Assembly: GCA_002425705.1 (NCBI GenBank)
Contig: DIMT01000008.1
Coordinates: forward strand, 37,922-50,832
DNA: 12,911 bases
Direction of reading: 5' to 3'
From: Firmicutes bacterium UBA5559
GTDB taxonomy: Bacteria; Bacillota; Clostridia; Peptostreptococcales; Anaerovoracaceae
The translations under genes were made by a program, and so were the position numbers. The notes under the pieces are model-generated. The model was not told where the DNA came from. It ran no database searches and saw nothing but the letters and a program-made list of their open reading frames with translations. Positions 6,688 to 12,911 of the stretch are shown piece by piece; the stretch's first letter is position 1, and every line of letters starts with the position of its first letter.

Positions 6688-8379
6688 TTACATTTCCGTT
6701 CCCGTTTGCTCCACAATCCCAGTTTCATTGGCGTCTTCCTCCGCCAAAGCTCCTTCTCCCGCTTCCGGCGGGCTGCCCTGGGGAATCAGAACAACAGCCT
6801 TGAACAGGTCCCCGTCGATCCGGATGTCAAACCATCCTTTTTGCAGCTTCATCAGGTCTTTGGTAATCGCCAGGCCCAGTCCGCTTCCGTCGCTGGTTCT
6901 GGATTCATCCCCTCGGGTAAACCTTTCCATCAGCTCAGCAGGGGAAATATTCAGCGGGTCTTTTGAAATATTTTTCATTTCCAGGACAACCATGGGATTT
7001 TCATTTTTTTTGTTGGTCCGGGTACTCAGGTCGATATAAACCCGGGATCCAGGCAGGGCATATTTTACTGCGTTGCTGATCAGGTTTTCCATGACCCTCC
7101 ACATAAGCTGCCCATCGGCTGCCCCATAGTATTTTTCCTCCGGAGTAGTCAAAATGAAATCCAGACCGGCTTCTTCCACCCGGGAAGACATTTCTCCGAG
7201 AGCCTGTCGGGCAACGGAAACCATTTCAATGGATTCCAGCCGGACCGGCATGTCTCCGCTGGAAGCTTTGGCCGCTTCAAGCAAATCTTCCGTCAGCTGC
7301 TTGAGCCGGTTGGTTTTCTGATCCAGCACTTCCAGATACTTGGGGGCTTCCGGGCTGTTCAGTCCCTCGGTTTTCAGCAAATCAACGTAAGCAATGATGG
7401 AAGTCAGCGGAGTCTTCAGATCATGAGAAACATTGGAGATCAGTTCTGTTTTCAGTCGCTGGTTGCGCACTTCCTTTTCCACCGCTGCTTTGGAAGCATC
7501 CGAAATCTCATTGATGCTTTTGGCCATCCAGGCTAATTCCCCGGTTTCCCCTTCCTCTACCGGAACCTGATGGTTGAAATTCCCCTGGCGGGCTTCATCG
7601 ATTCCCTTCCGCACCTGGTCGTATCGCTGGATCCATCGGGCGGACAGAATCAGAATGGCCGCGGCAATAAAGGGGGCAATAATCGGTATCAAGGCAGATA
7701 ACAAGCAGACAGCCAAGGTTAGAAGGACAACCTTCCGCTGGGTACTGCCACCGTCATAGATGGTGCGGATAGCACCATAAATCCAGAGAACCAGTCGCCC
7801 GATCAAGGATGTCCGGAAGAATACCCGGGCTTTGATCTTTCGAACCAGCGAAAGCAGCAGCCACAGACCGAATCCGGCAGTTAAAATCCCAATCACCAGG
7901 TCGATGGCAACAATTCCCTCAAAAGAAAGATTCATCATCCGGAATCCAAAGAAGGGATCCGGGTAGAAGAAATATTCTCCCGACAAGTCTCCACGAATCA
8001 AGTGGCGAACCGCTTCATAGGAAAACCGCATGAACAGGAAACCACCATAGACAAAAAGAAGTCCTACCAGTAGAATGGACACCTCCGTAAAGATCCGGTC
8101 GATAAAGCGAAGAATCACCTTGCCGTCCTGATCCCGCTCTCCGGTGGTAATCAACAGATAAAGAAAGGTGGCCAGGCAAATCAGCCCGGCTGCGATGACT
8201 CCAAAATAAATGGTTTCTAATCCGACGCTTCTGAAAATCAAGCTCTTATCCGAAACTCCCCCGGAATCCACTTCTGTCACGATCAGGATGCCGACCAACG
8301 TAGTCAGAAAACTGAGTATGCACAGGACAAAGGCCGAGCCATAAAGAACTTTATTGTATTTTTTCGATTTTATATCCAA
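6688..8379 (-). CDS. Membrane sensor histidine kinase
   Basis: A 563-residue sensor kinase paired with the preceding response regulator. The N-terminal half is strongly hydrophobic, with helices near 11-34, 54-78, 99-117, 156-178 and a long stretch 216-248 that may be two spans. Extracytoplasmic loops look short, so there is no large external sensor domain. A HAMP-like linker (about 249-305) leads to the H box SNVSHDLKTPLTS with phospho-accepting H319, N box ENLISNAVKY (431-440), and G box DGSGLGLAITKDL (497-509). A roughly 30-residue acidic tail after residue 532 lies beyond the usual kinase core. The only plausible start is TTG at 8377-8379, because an in-frame stop lies 18 bases upstream and no ATG or GTG comes early. 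This start sits 29 bases inside the regulator gene, with AAGGTGG upstream as a ribosome site. The stimulus is unknown. Confidence 0.93.
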   Translation of the reverse strand: MDIKSKKYNKVLYGSAFVLCILSFLTTLVGILIVTEVDSGGVSDKSLIFRSVGLETIYFGVIAAGLICLATFLYLLITTGERDQDGKVILRFIDRIFTEVSILLVGLLFVYGGFLFMRFSYEAVRHLIRGDLSGEYFFYPDPFFGFRMMNLSFEGIVAIDLVIGILTAGFGLWLLLSLVRKIKARVFFRTSLIGRLVLWIYGAIRTIYDGGSTQRKVVLLTLAVCLLSALIPIIAPFIAAAILILSARWIQRYDQVRKGIDEARQGNFNHQVPVEEGETGELAWMAKSINEISDASKAAVEKEVRNQRLKTELISNVSHDLKTPLTSIIAYVDLLKTEGLNSPEAPKYLEVLDQKTNRLKQLTEDLLEAAKASSGDMPVRLESIEMVSVARQALGEMSSRVEEAGLDFILTTPEEKYYGAADGQLMWRVMENLISNAVKYALPGSRVYIDLSTRTNKKNENPMVVLEMKNISKDPLNISPAELMERFTRGDESRTSDGSGLGLAITKDLMKLQKGWFDIRIDGDLFKAVVLIPQGSPPEAGEGALAEEDANETGIVEQTGTEM

Positions 8380-9040
8380 CTCCCCACACCACCTTCAAAT
8401 ATTTGGGATCTCTGGGATTGATCTCGATCTTCTCCCGGATCCTCCTGATATGCACTGCAACGGTATTTTCCGGATTGTAGGCCGGTTCCTTCCAAACTTT
8501 TTCATAAATCTGCTCCATGGAGAAAACCTTCCCCGGATGACGGATCAACAGAAGCAGAATCCCATATTCGGTGGGGGTCAGCTCAACCGATTCCCCATCT
8601 ACCCGAACTTGTTTTTGTTCATCATCTACTTCCAGGCCCCCGGATCGGTACCGGTTTTTTTCCTGCTCCATGCTTCCCAGATTGGTATAGCGCCGGAGTT
8701 GGGAACGGACCCGGGCCATCAATTCCAAGGGATTGAAGGGTTTGGTCACATAATCGTCCGCCCCCAGGTTGAGCCCGGTAATCTTGTCGTAGTCTTCCGA
8801 CTTGGCCGAAAGCATGATAACCGGTATATTCCGTTCCTCCCGGATTTTCATCAGAGCACGCATCCCATCCATCCGGGGCATCATGATGTCCATCAGCACC
8901 AAATGAATCGGTTCCTTTCCCAGGATGTCCAGGGCCTCCATTCCATCGTAGGCCTTGAATACCCGGTAACCCTCATTGACCAGGTAGATTTCCAAAGCAT
9001 CCACGATTTCCCGCTCGTCGTCACAAACCAATATATTCAT
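8351..9040 (-). CDS. OmpR/VanR-type response regulator
   Basis: A 229-residue DNA-binding response regulator. The receiver domain has the acidic pair D7/D8, phospho-accepting D51 in LVLMDIMMP, S78 and K100 in YVTKPF. The winged-helix domain (about 130-229) ends with HIRRIREKIEINP and YLKVVWGVGYKIEK, closely like VanR-type regulators. That resemblance is to the subfamily; it does not imply glycopeptide resistance, and no van ligase or peptidase genes are present. I chose the ATG at 9038-9040 because a perfect AGGAGGT (9047-9053) lies six bases upstream. An in-frame ATG at 9061 would add seven residues but would put this site inside the gene. The 3' end overlaps the kinase start by 29 bases, implying coupled synthesis. 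Upstream TAAG repeats suggest self-regulation. Confidence 0.95.
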   Translation of the reverse strand: MNILVCDDEREIVDALEIYLVNEGYRVFKAYDGMEALDILGKEPIHLVLMDIMMPRMDGMRALMKIREERNIPVIMLSAKSEDYDKITGLNLGADDYVTKPFNPLELMARVRSQLRRYTNLGSMEQEKNRYRSGGLEVDDEQKQVRVDGESVELTPTEYGILLLLIRHPGKVFSMEQIYEKVWKEPAYNPENTVAVHIRRIREKIEINPRDPKYLKVVWGVGYKIEKIQ

Positions 9041-9070
9041 TCCTTTACCTCCTGAAACCATCCTACAACA

Positions 9071-9113
9071 GATATCTTAACAGAAACCCCATGGTTTTCT
9101 TACGATTTTCTTA
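9071..9113 (-). promoter_or_regulatory. Candidate operator: repeated TAAG motifs before the response regulator
   Basis: The minus strand has TAAGAAAA at 9106-9113 and again exactly 11 bases on at 9095-9102, then TAAGATATC at 9071-9079, 23 bases further. Tandem repeats at one-turn spacing are typical OmpR-family binding sites. The third copy could double as a poor -10 (TAAGAT), with the second copy in the -35 position. Confidence 0.45.
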
Positions 9114-9158
9114 ATCCGTTTCCGCCTGCTTGTCCTGTACTTGTGAACTTCTGCTCCT

Positions 9159-9167
9159 ATTATAACA
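9159..9167 (-). promoter_or_regulatory. Extended -10 promoter candidate for the two-component genes
   Basis: The minus strand reads TGTTATAAT, a consensus extended -10, starting within the U-tract of the permease terminator. It would give a leader of about 110 bases containing the TAAG repeats. No -35 is recognisable, since that position falls in the terminator stem. Confidence 0.45.
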
Positions 9168-9193
9168 AAAAGCCCCGTCCGAAGAGGGGCTTT
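9165..9193 (-). terminator. Intrinsic terminator after the permease gene
   Basis: An 8-bp stem AAAGCCCC/GGGGCTTT (9186-9193 with 9169-9176) with a nine-base loop containing TTCG is followed on the minus strand by TTTTTGTT, counting the last stem bases. It begins 23 bases past the permease stop. Confidence 0.88.
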
Positions 9194-9215
9194 CTGTTGT
9201 ATTTGTTATTTTACC

Positions 9216-10562
9216 TTAATTCTTTTTAGTCTTGTAATAAGCACCCACAGCCATAATGACCGCGAAGATGGCTAGATAAGCCACGACCGCCATACGATGG
9301 GAGAATATGGCTGCAACAATCATGAATACGCATCCCAGTGTAGCAATGGTTGGCATGATCAGTCGTTTAAAGGCAGGCAGGTCGGCTTCCTTTTTCATCA
9401 TCATCAGGAAGATGGGTATGTAGGAAGCGTAGATGGTCACGATGGGCAATTCCGAAGAGTCAAAGCAGAAGAACCCGAACCAGGGGGCTGTCAGGTTGGC
9501 GCCGTAGAAGTACAGCAGCCAGAAACCAGCCAGTAAAACGCCGAAGATTGATGAATTGGTGGGCATGTTGGTAATCGGGTCGATCTGTCGATAAATAGCC
9601 GGTTTAACACCTTCCCCTCGGGCGGCCAGGGAGTACATGCCCCGAGTACAAGCCAGCATCAGACCATTCAAGGTGCCCAGACAGGAAATGATAACGAATA
9701 CAAATATCAGGGTACCCGCCAGAGATCCAAAAATGGTCTCAAAGGCCAGTTTGGCGCTTTCCTGTCCATTTGCCATCATGGTTTCGTTGGTAACCGCTCC
9801 GGCCAGACCCACATAGTATAAGATGTAGGTAGCCATGACAATAAAGGTTCCCCAAACCAGGGCTCTGGGAAGATTTTTCTTGGAATCGTGAAGCTCTGCA
9901 TTGATGCTGGTGGCAATAATCCAGCCTTCATAAGCAAAAGCCGTAGCCACTACAGCTGTAAAGAGGGCTGTTGAGGTATTGACTTCTGTGACTACAGTAG
10001 TAAAGTTCCGAACAGTCATGCCGGATCCCAGACCGACAACCGTTCCTACCACAGCCATCAGCGCCAGCGGAATCAGTTTGATTGCAGTGGTAGTTACCTG
10101 AAACTTCCCAGCAAGAATCGGGGATAAAGCATTAAGAGCATAGCTGGCGATCAGGTAAAAACCAGCGATGGTCATGCACTCACCACCAGTAATATCCCAG
10201 CCAAACAATACTGCCGTATAACGGGCAGAAACCCAGGCCAGTACGGAAGTCAGGGTTGGATAGTAGATCATGGTCATGAACCATCCGACATAATAGCCGT
10301 AGGATTTTCCCAGGGTTGCTTCCGCATAGTCCACGATACCATTGACGTATTCGTATCGGGTTGCCATAACGGCAAAGGTGTAGGCACAGGAAATCATGAT
10401 TATGCCGCCAATGACCCAAGCCAGGATTCCCAGAGGAAGATCCCCACCTGTGGCAGTCAGGATTTTTTCTGCTTTAAAAAATACACCACTGCCGATGACG
10501 ATTCCCACTACCATGGCAATCGCTGTTAGGAGACCGTACTTTTTGGTTAGTTGTTGATCCAT
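9216..10562 (-). CDS. APC-family amino-acid permease
   Basis: A hydrophobic protein of about 448 residues with roughly twelve membrane helices, matching the APC amino-acid/polyamine/organocation superfamily. The first helix carries GIVIGSGVFF (20-29), the unwound substrate-binding segment of this fold. The sixth has FAYEGW (209-214), followed by the conserved cytoplasmic loop with ELHDSKKNLPRAL. The overall look is closest to amino-acid exchangers or permeases of the LAT/SteT kind, but the substrate cannot be read from sequence. Two starts are possible: GTG at 10569-10571 with AAGGA four bases upstream, or ATG at 10560-10562 with AGGTG six bases upstream. I prefer the ATG; the difference is three residues. 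It lies downstream of the c-di-GMP gene, with a possible promoter of its own, and ends at a strong terminator. Confidence 0.93.
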   Translation of the reverse strand: MDQQLTKKYGLLTAIAMVVGIVIGSGVFFKAEKILTATGGDLPLGILAWVIGGIIMISCAYTFAVMATRYEYVNGIVDYAEATLGKSYGYYVGWFMTMIYYPTLTSVLAWVSARYTAVLFGWDITGGECMTIAGFYLIASYALNALSPILAGKFQVTTTAIKLIPLALMAVVGTVVGLGSGMTVRNFTTVVTEVNTSTALFTAVVATAFAYEGWIIATSINAELHDSKKNLPRALVWGTFIVMATYILYYVGLAGAVTNETMMANGQESAKLAFETIFGSLAGTLIFVFVIISCLGTLNGLMLACTRGMYSLAARGEGVKPAIYRQIDPITNMPTNSSIFGVLLAGFWLLYFYGANLTAPWFGFFCFDSSELPIVTIYASYIPIFLMMMKKEADLPAFKRLIMPTIATLGCVFMIVAAIFSHRMAVVAYLAIFAVIMAVGAYYKTKKN

Positions 10563-10618
10563 TTTTGTCACCTAGTCCTTACATAAAATAAAATAATAAC
10601 AATAATAAAACCAACGAT

Positions 10619-10647
10619 ATTGTACTCTACTCCAGGGGCTATTGCAA
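10619..10647 (-). promoter_or_regulatory. Candidate promoter for the permease gene
   Basis: The minus strand shows TTGCAA (10642-10647), a 17-base spacer and TACAAT (10619-10624). The -35 box overlaps the last two sense codons of the upstream gene. Initiation would fall near 10612, leaving a leader of about 50 bases that is almost only A and T. The promoter is of moderate quality, and readthrough from the upstream gene is also possible since no terminator hairpin is visible between them. Confidence 0.45.
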
Positions 10648-12840
10648 GTACCTTCCATAACGGCTTTCCAGCACCTGGGTAAAAATCTCTCCGATTTCCG
10701 GATCCAGGAGGGTTCCTTCTGCTTTTTTTATACTGGTGATAAGCTTATGAAGTTGTCTTTTATTAACTGGTGGATTGCCTTGAGCAGTTTCCTGATAAAA
10801 ATCAACGGCACGGGCAATGCGAGCCAATAATGGGATCTCCCGGCCTTTCAGTCCCTTTGGATACCCAGTTCCATCCCAGTTTTCATGGTGAGCCATCAGA
10901 TCCAAGGCAACCTTTTTCATTTCCGGCGCCCCAGATACGATACGATGCCCGGTTTCAGCATGGATGGCATATTTTTGATATTCCTCCGGAGTCATTTCCC
11001 AAACCGGCTTTTTCCGAAGGGAAGCCGGCAGGGTCAGCCTTCCGATTTCACAGATTTCCAGGAGCATCCGAAGATTGTTTCTACGGGCCGGCGAAAGGTG
11101 CAGCAGGGTACCGACCTCACGGACAATCTGACCAAGTTCCTCTCTGGCTTCCTGGGTCATGCCGGCATTCTGTTCCAGCTCACTTTTTATTGCTGCCAGG
11201 ATCTCTTGACGAATCCGCTTTTTCATCTGGTGCTTTTTCTGATACTGCTTTTCATCCGCTTCCTTCATCAGCAGGTCCATGGTCTGATCATGACTGGTTT
11301 TTGTGGCCGACCCAAGAGAAATGCTGAGGTAGAAGGTTCGCTTATCCTTTCTCGACGAGTACGCCCGGAAGGATTTCTGAATCCGGTTGCTGATCTGCTC
11401 CGTCAATTGCTGGTCGGCGCCTTCCAAAATGATAACAAACTCATCCCCTCCGATTCTGGCTATAAAATCTCCATCCCGGCAATTTTCCCGCAGAAGCATC
11501 GCCGCCTCCTGAAGCAACCGGTCCCCGGCTTTGTGGCCGAAAGAATCATTTATCAGCTTCAGACCGTTCACGTCTCCCATGATGATGGAAACCGGCAGCT
11601 TACGACTGATGCTGATTCTCCGCATTTCTTCTTCGAAAAGCCGACGATTGAACAGGCCGGTGAGGGAATCATGATAGCTGAGATACTCGATTTCCTGTTC
11701 TTTCATTTTGCTAAAGGTGACATCCTCCATCATGCACAGGTGGCAGGATTCTCCCGTATCCACATGGTAGGGGGTAATGACCATATTGACCCAGATAATG
11801 GTTCCGTCACCCCGGATGATTCTTTTGTCCATGCTGAAACCATTGGTCTCTCCATCCATCATTTGCCTTAAGAGCAGTTGATTTTCATAAATTTCGTCCG
11901 GATGGGAATAGGCGATCCAGTCCAGATTCATCAGCTCATCGATTTCCCTTTTATGGATTTCCGCAAATTTTGGATTCAAACGAAGGGCTTTGCCGGTATG
12001 GTTGCTGAAGATTCCGATACCAAGGGGTGCTTCTTCAAAAATAGCTTTAAACTGTTCTTCGCTGGCCTTTAATGCAGCTTCTGCTTTTTTCGTTTTGCTG
12101 ATATCCTGGATAAACCCTTCGCTGTAATAGGATGGGCCATCATGAGCTGGAACGGGAATTGACTGTTCCCATATCCATTTGATTTCTCCGGACTTGGTAC
12201 GGATCCGATATTCATCGTTGGAACGCATTCCAGCGGCGACATCAACATCCCATTGTGCCATCACCTTTTCCCGATCCTCCGGGAGAATCAAGTCGTAATA
12301 GGTGGTTTCTCCATAAATCAGTTCTGCCGGCGTATATCCGGTCAGCTCCAGGCAGCCCTGGGACAAAAATACCATGGTCCAGTCCTTATCATTTAACGAC
12401 CGATAGGCTACCCCAGGCAAATTAGAGAGCAGCACCGACAGGCTCATCTCGCTTTCCCGAAGAGCTTGTTCGGCCGAATGACGTCGGGTGATATCCTGGC
12501 AAACGCCTACCACACCCAGCACGTCGCCGCCTTCCTCACGGATGACCCGTTTGTATTCTTCATTCCAGAGTCCCTCCAGGGGAGAATACTCCATGGTTTC
12601 CTCACCGATACCTGACATGACCCGTCGATCAGATTCAACGAAACGTTGGGCATCTTCTTGTGAATAGAGCTCCCAATCATTTTTTCCTCTGATTTTTTCT
12701 TCCGGCAATCCAACATAGTCGGCAAAGGGCTTGTTCATGGCAAGGTAATGCCCCTCCGGGTCTTTGACCCAGGTCATCAGGGGCAGGTGATCGAGGATCA
12801 GTTTATGCATATCCGTCCTAATTTCTTTTTTCTTGGACAT
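10639..12840 (-). CDS. PAS-GGDEF protein with degenerate C-terminal HD-GYP domain
   Basis: A 733-residue cytoplasmic signalling protein with no membrane helix. Three PAS-type sensory modules lie at about 11-120, 130-250 and 260-378; each ends in a PAC-like segment such as GVCQDITRR, GFIQDISKT or MMEDVTFSK. The GGDEF domain (about 384-540) has an intact active site RIGGDEF (462-468) and an inhibitory-site RxxD at 455-458, so it should make c-di-GMP under product inhibition. The C-terminal domain (about 545-733) aligns with HD-GYP phosphodiesterases and keeps H627, HHENWDGTGYP (651-661) and D680. However, where HDIGK is expected it has CEIGR (597-601), and the first conserved histidine is absent, so it is probably inactive or altered. 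The ATG is the first after an in-frame TGA, with GGAGG four bases upstream. Sensory ligands are unknown. Confidence 0.93.
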   Translation of the reverse strand: MSKKKEIRTDMHKLILDHLPLMTWVKDPEGHYLAMNKPFADYVGLPEEKIRGKNDWELYSQEDAQRFVESDRRVMSGIGEETMEYSPLEGLWNEEYKRVIREEGGDVLGVVGVCQDITRRHSAEQALRESEMSLSVLLSNLPGVAYRSLNDKDWTMVFLSQGCLELTGYTPAELIYGETTYYDLILPEDREKVMAQWDVDVAAGMRSNDEYRIRTKSGEIKWIWEQSIPVPAHDGPSYYSEGFIQDISKTKKAEAALKASEEQFKAIFEEAPLGIGIFSNHTGKALRLNPKFAEIHKREIDELMNLDWIAYSHPDEIYENQLLLRQMMDGETNGFSMDKRIIRGDGTIIWVNMVITPYHVDTGESCHLCMMEDVTFSKMKEQEIEYLSYHDSLTGLFNRRLFEEEMRRISISRKLPVSIIMGDVNGLKLINDSFGHKAGDRLLQEAAMLLRENCRDGDFIARIGGDEFVIILEGADQQLTEQISNRIQKSFRAYSSRKDKRTFYLSISLGSATKTSHDQTMDLLMKEADEKQYQKKHQMKKRIRQEILAAIKSELEQNAGMTQEAREELGQIVREVGTLLHLSPARRNNLRMLLEICEIGRLTLPASLRKKPVWEMTPEEYQKYAIHAETGHRIVSGAPEMKKVALDLMAHHENWDGTGYPKGLKGREIPLLARIARAVDFYQETAQGNPPVNKRQLHKLITSIKKAEGTLLDPEIGEIFTQVLESRYGRYLQ

Positions 12841-12911
12841 AGTGCCTCCGAAGCGCTTTTCGCTTCACATCCTGGATAACGGTGAGGGAGGGGGTAATAC
12901 CAACAATTCAG
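12841..12911 (-). other. Upstream leader of the PAS-GGDEF gene with a small hairpin
   Basis: These 71 bases hold no confident gene. A 6-bp hairpin GAAGCG/CGCTTC (12861-12866 with 12850-12855) lies directly against the GGAGG ribosome site (12845-12849), which is only four bases from the ATG. It could modulate translation. An in-frame TGA at 12865-12867 limits the gene to the ATG at 12840. No promoter is recognisable before the window ends. Confidence 0.4.

Noticed and set aside
8351..9040. Vancomycin resistance vanR/vanS pair
   Set aside because: Similarity is at the level of the VanR subfamily; no vanH, vanA-type ligase or vanX gene is nearby, and the kinase has a different multi-pass N-terminus.
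9041..9061. Longer response regulator starting at ATG 9061
   Set aside because: The extra codons contain the perfect AGGAGGT that fits the ATG at 9040, and VanR-type receivers begin at about that point.
10583..10612. A/T-only stretch as a terminator or microsatellite
   Set aside because: There is no hairpin and no regular repeat unit; it is better read as the AT-rich leader of the permease gene.

Overview
The window looks like chromosomal DNA of a low-to-mid GC, Gram-positive anaerobe of the class Clostridia. The evidence is strong AGGAGG-type ribosome binding sites, a long-form HPF, RecD2 without RecB/RecC, a YhaM-type exoribonuclease, a VanR-like response regulator, and a structured RNA lying between comFC and hpf in the manner of the clostridial raiA motif. 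Genus cannot be settled from the sequence. Every gene I can support is on the minus strand, so transcription runs from high to low coordinates. There is no insertion sequence, phage gene, CRISPR array or tRNA.

In order of transcription, the first block is a c-di-GMP signalling protein (10639-12840; sensory PAS modules, GGDEF, degenerate HD-GYP) followed by an APC-family amino-acid permease (9216-10562) that ends in a clear intrinsic terminator. The second block is a two-component pair: an OmpR/VanR-type regulator (8351-9040) and a multi-pass membrane histidine kinase (6688-8379). The kinase starts at TTG inside the regulator gene. The regulator is preceded by TAAG repeats that could be its own operator.

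The third block is a tight run of nucleic-acid genes: yhaM (5594-6562), cca (4308-5588), recD2 (2060-4285) and comFC (1265-2053), with gaps of only 5, 22 and 6 bases. A good promoter (TTGTAA-16-TATAAT) precedes yhaM. The products are a 3'-5' exoribonuclease, the tRNA CCA-adding enzyme, a 5'-3' DNA helicase and a ComF-family protein linked to DNA uptake and recombination.

Directly after comFC lies a roughly 190-nt structured RNA (1050-1241). It is closed by a perfect 20-bp helix whose 3' arm is followed by a U-run. I identify it as a raiA-motif noncoding RNA, and it is the most interesting element here. It is followed by hpf (421-942), the ribosome hibernation factor gene, which has its own extended -10 promoter and its own terminator. 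A partial gene of unknown function (1-300) runs off the left edge.
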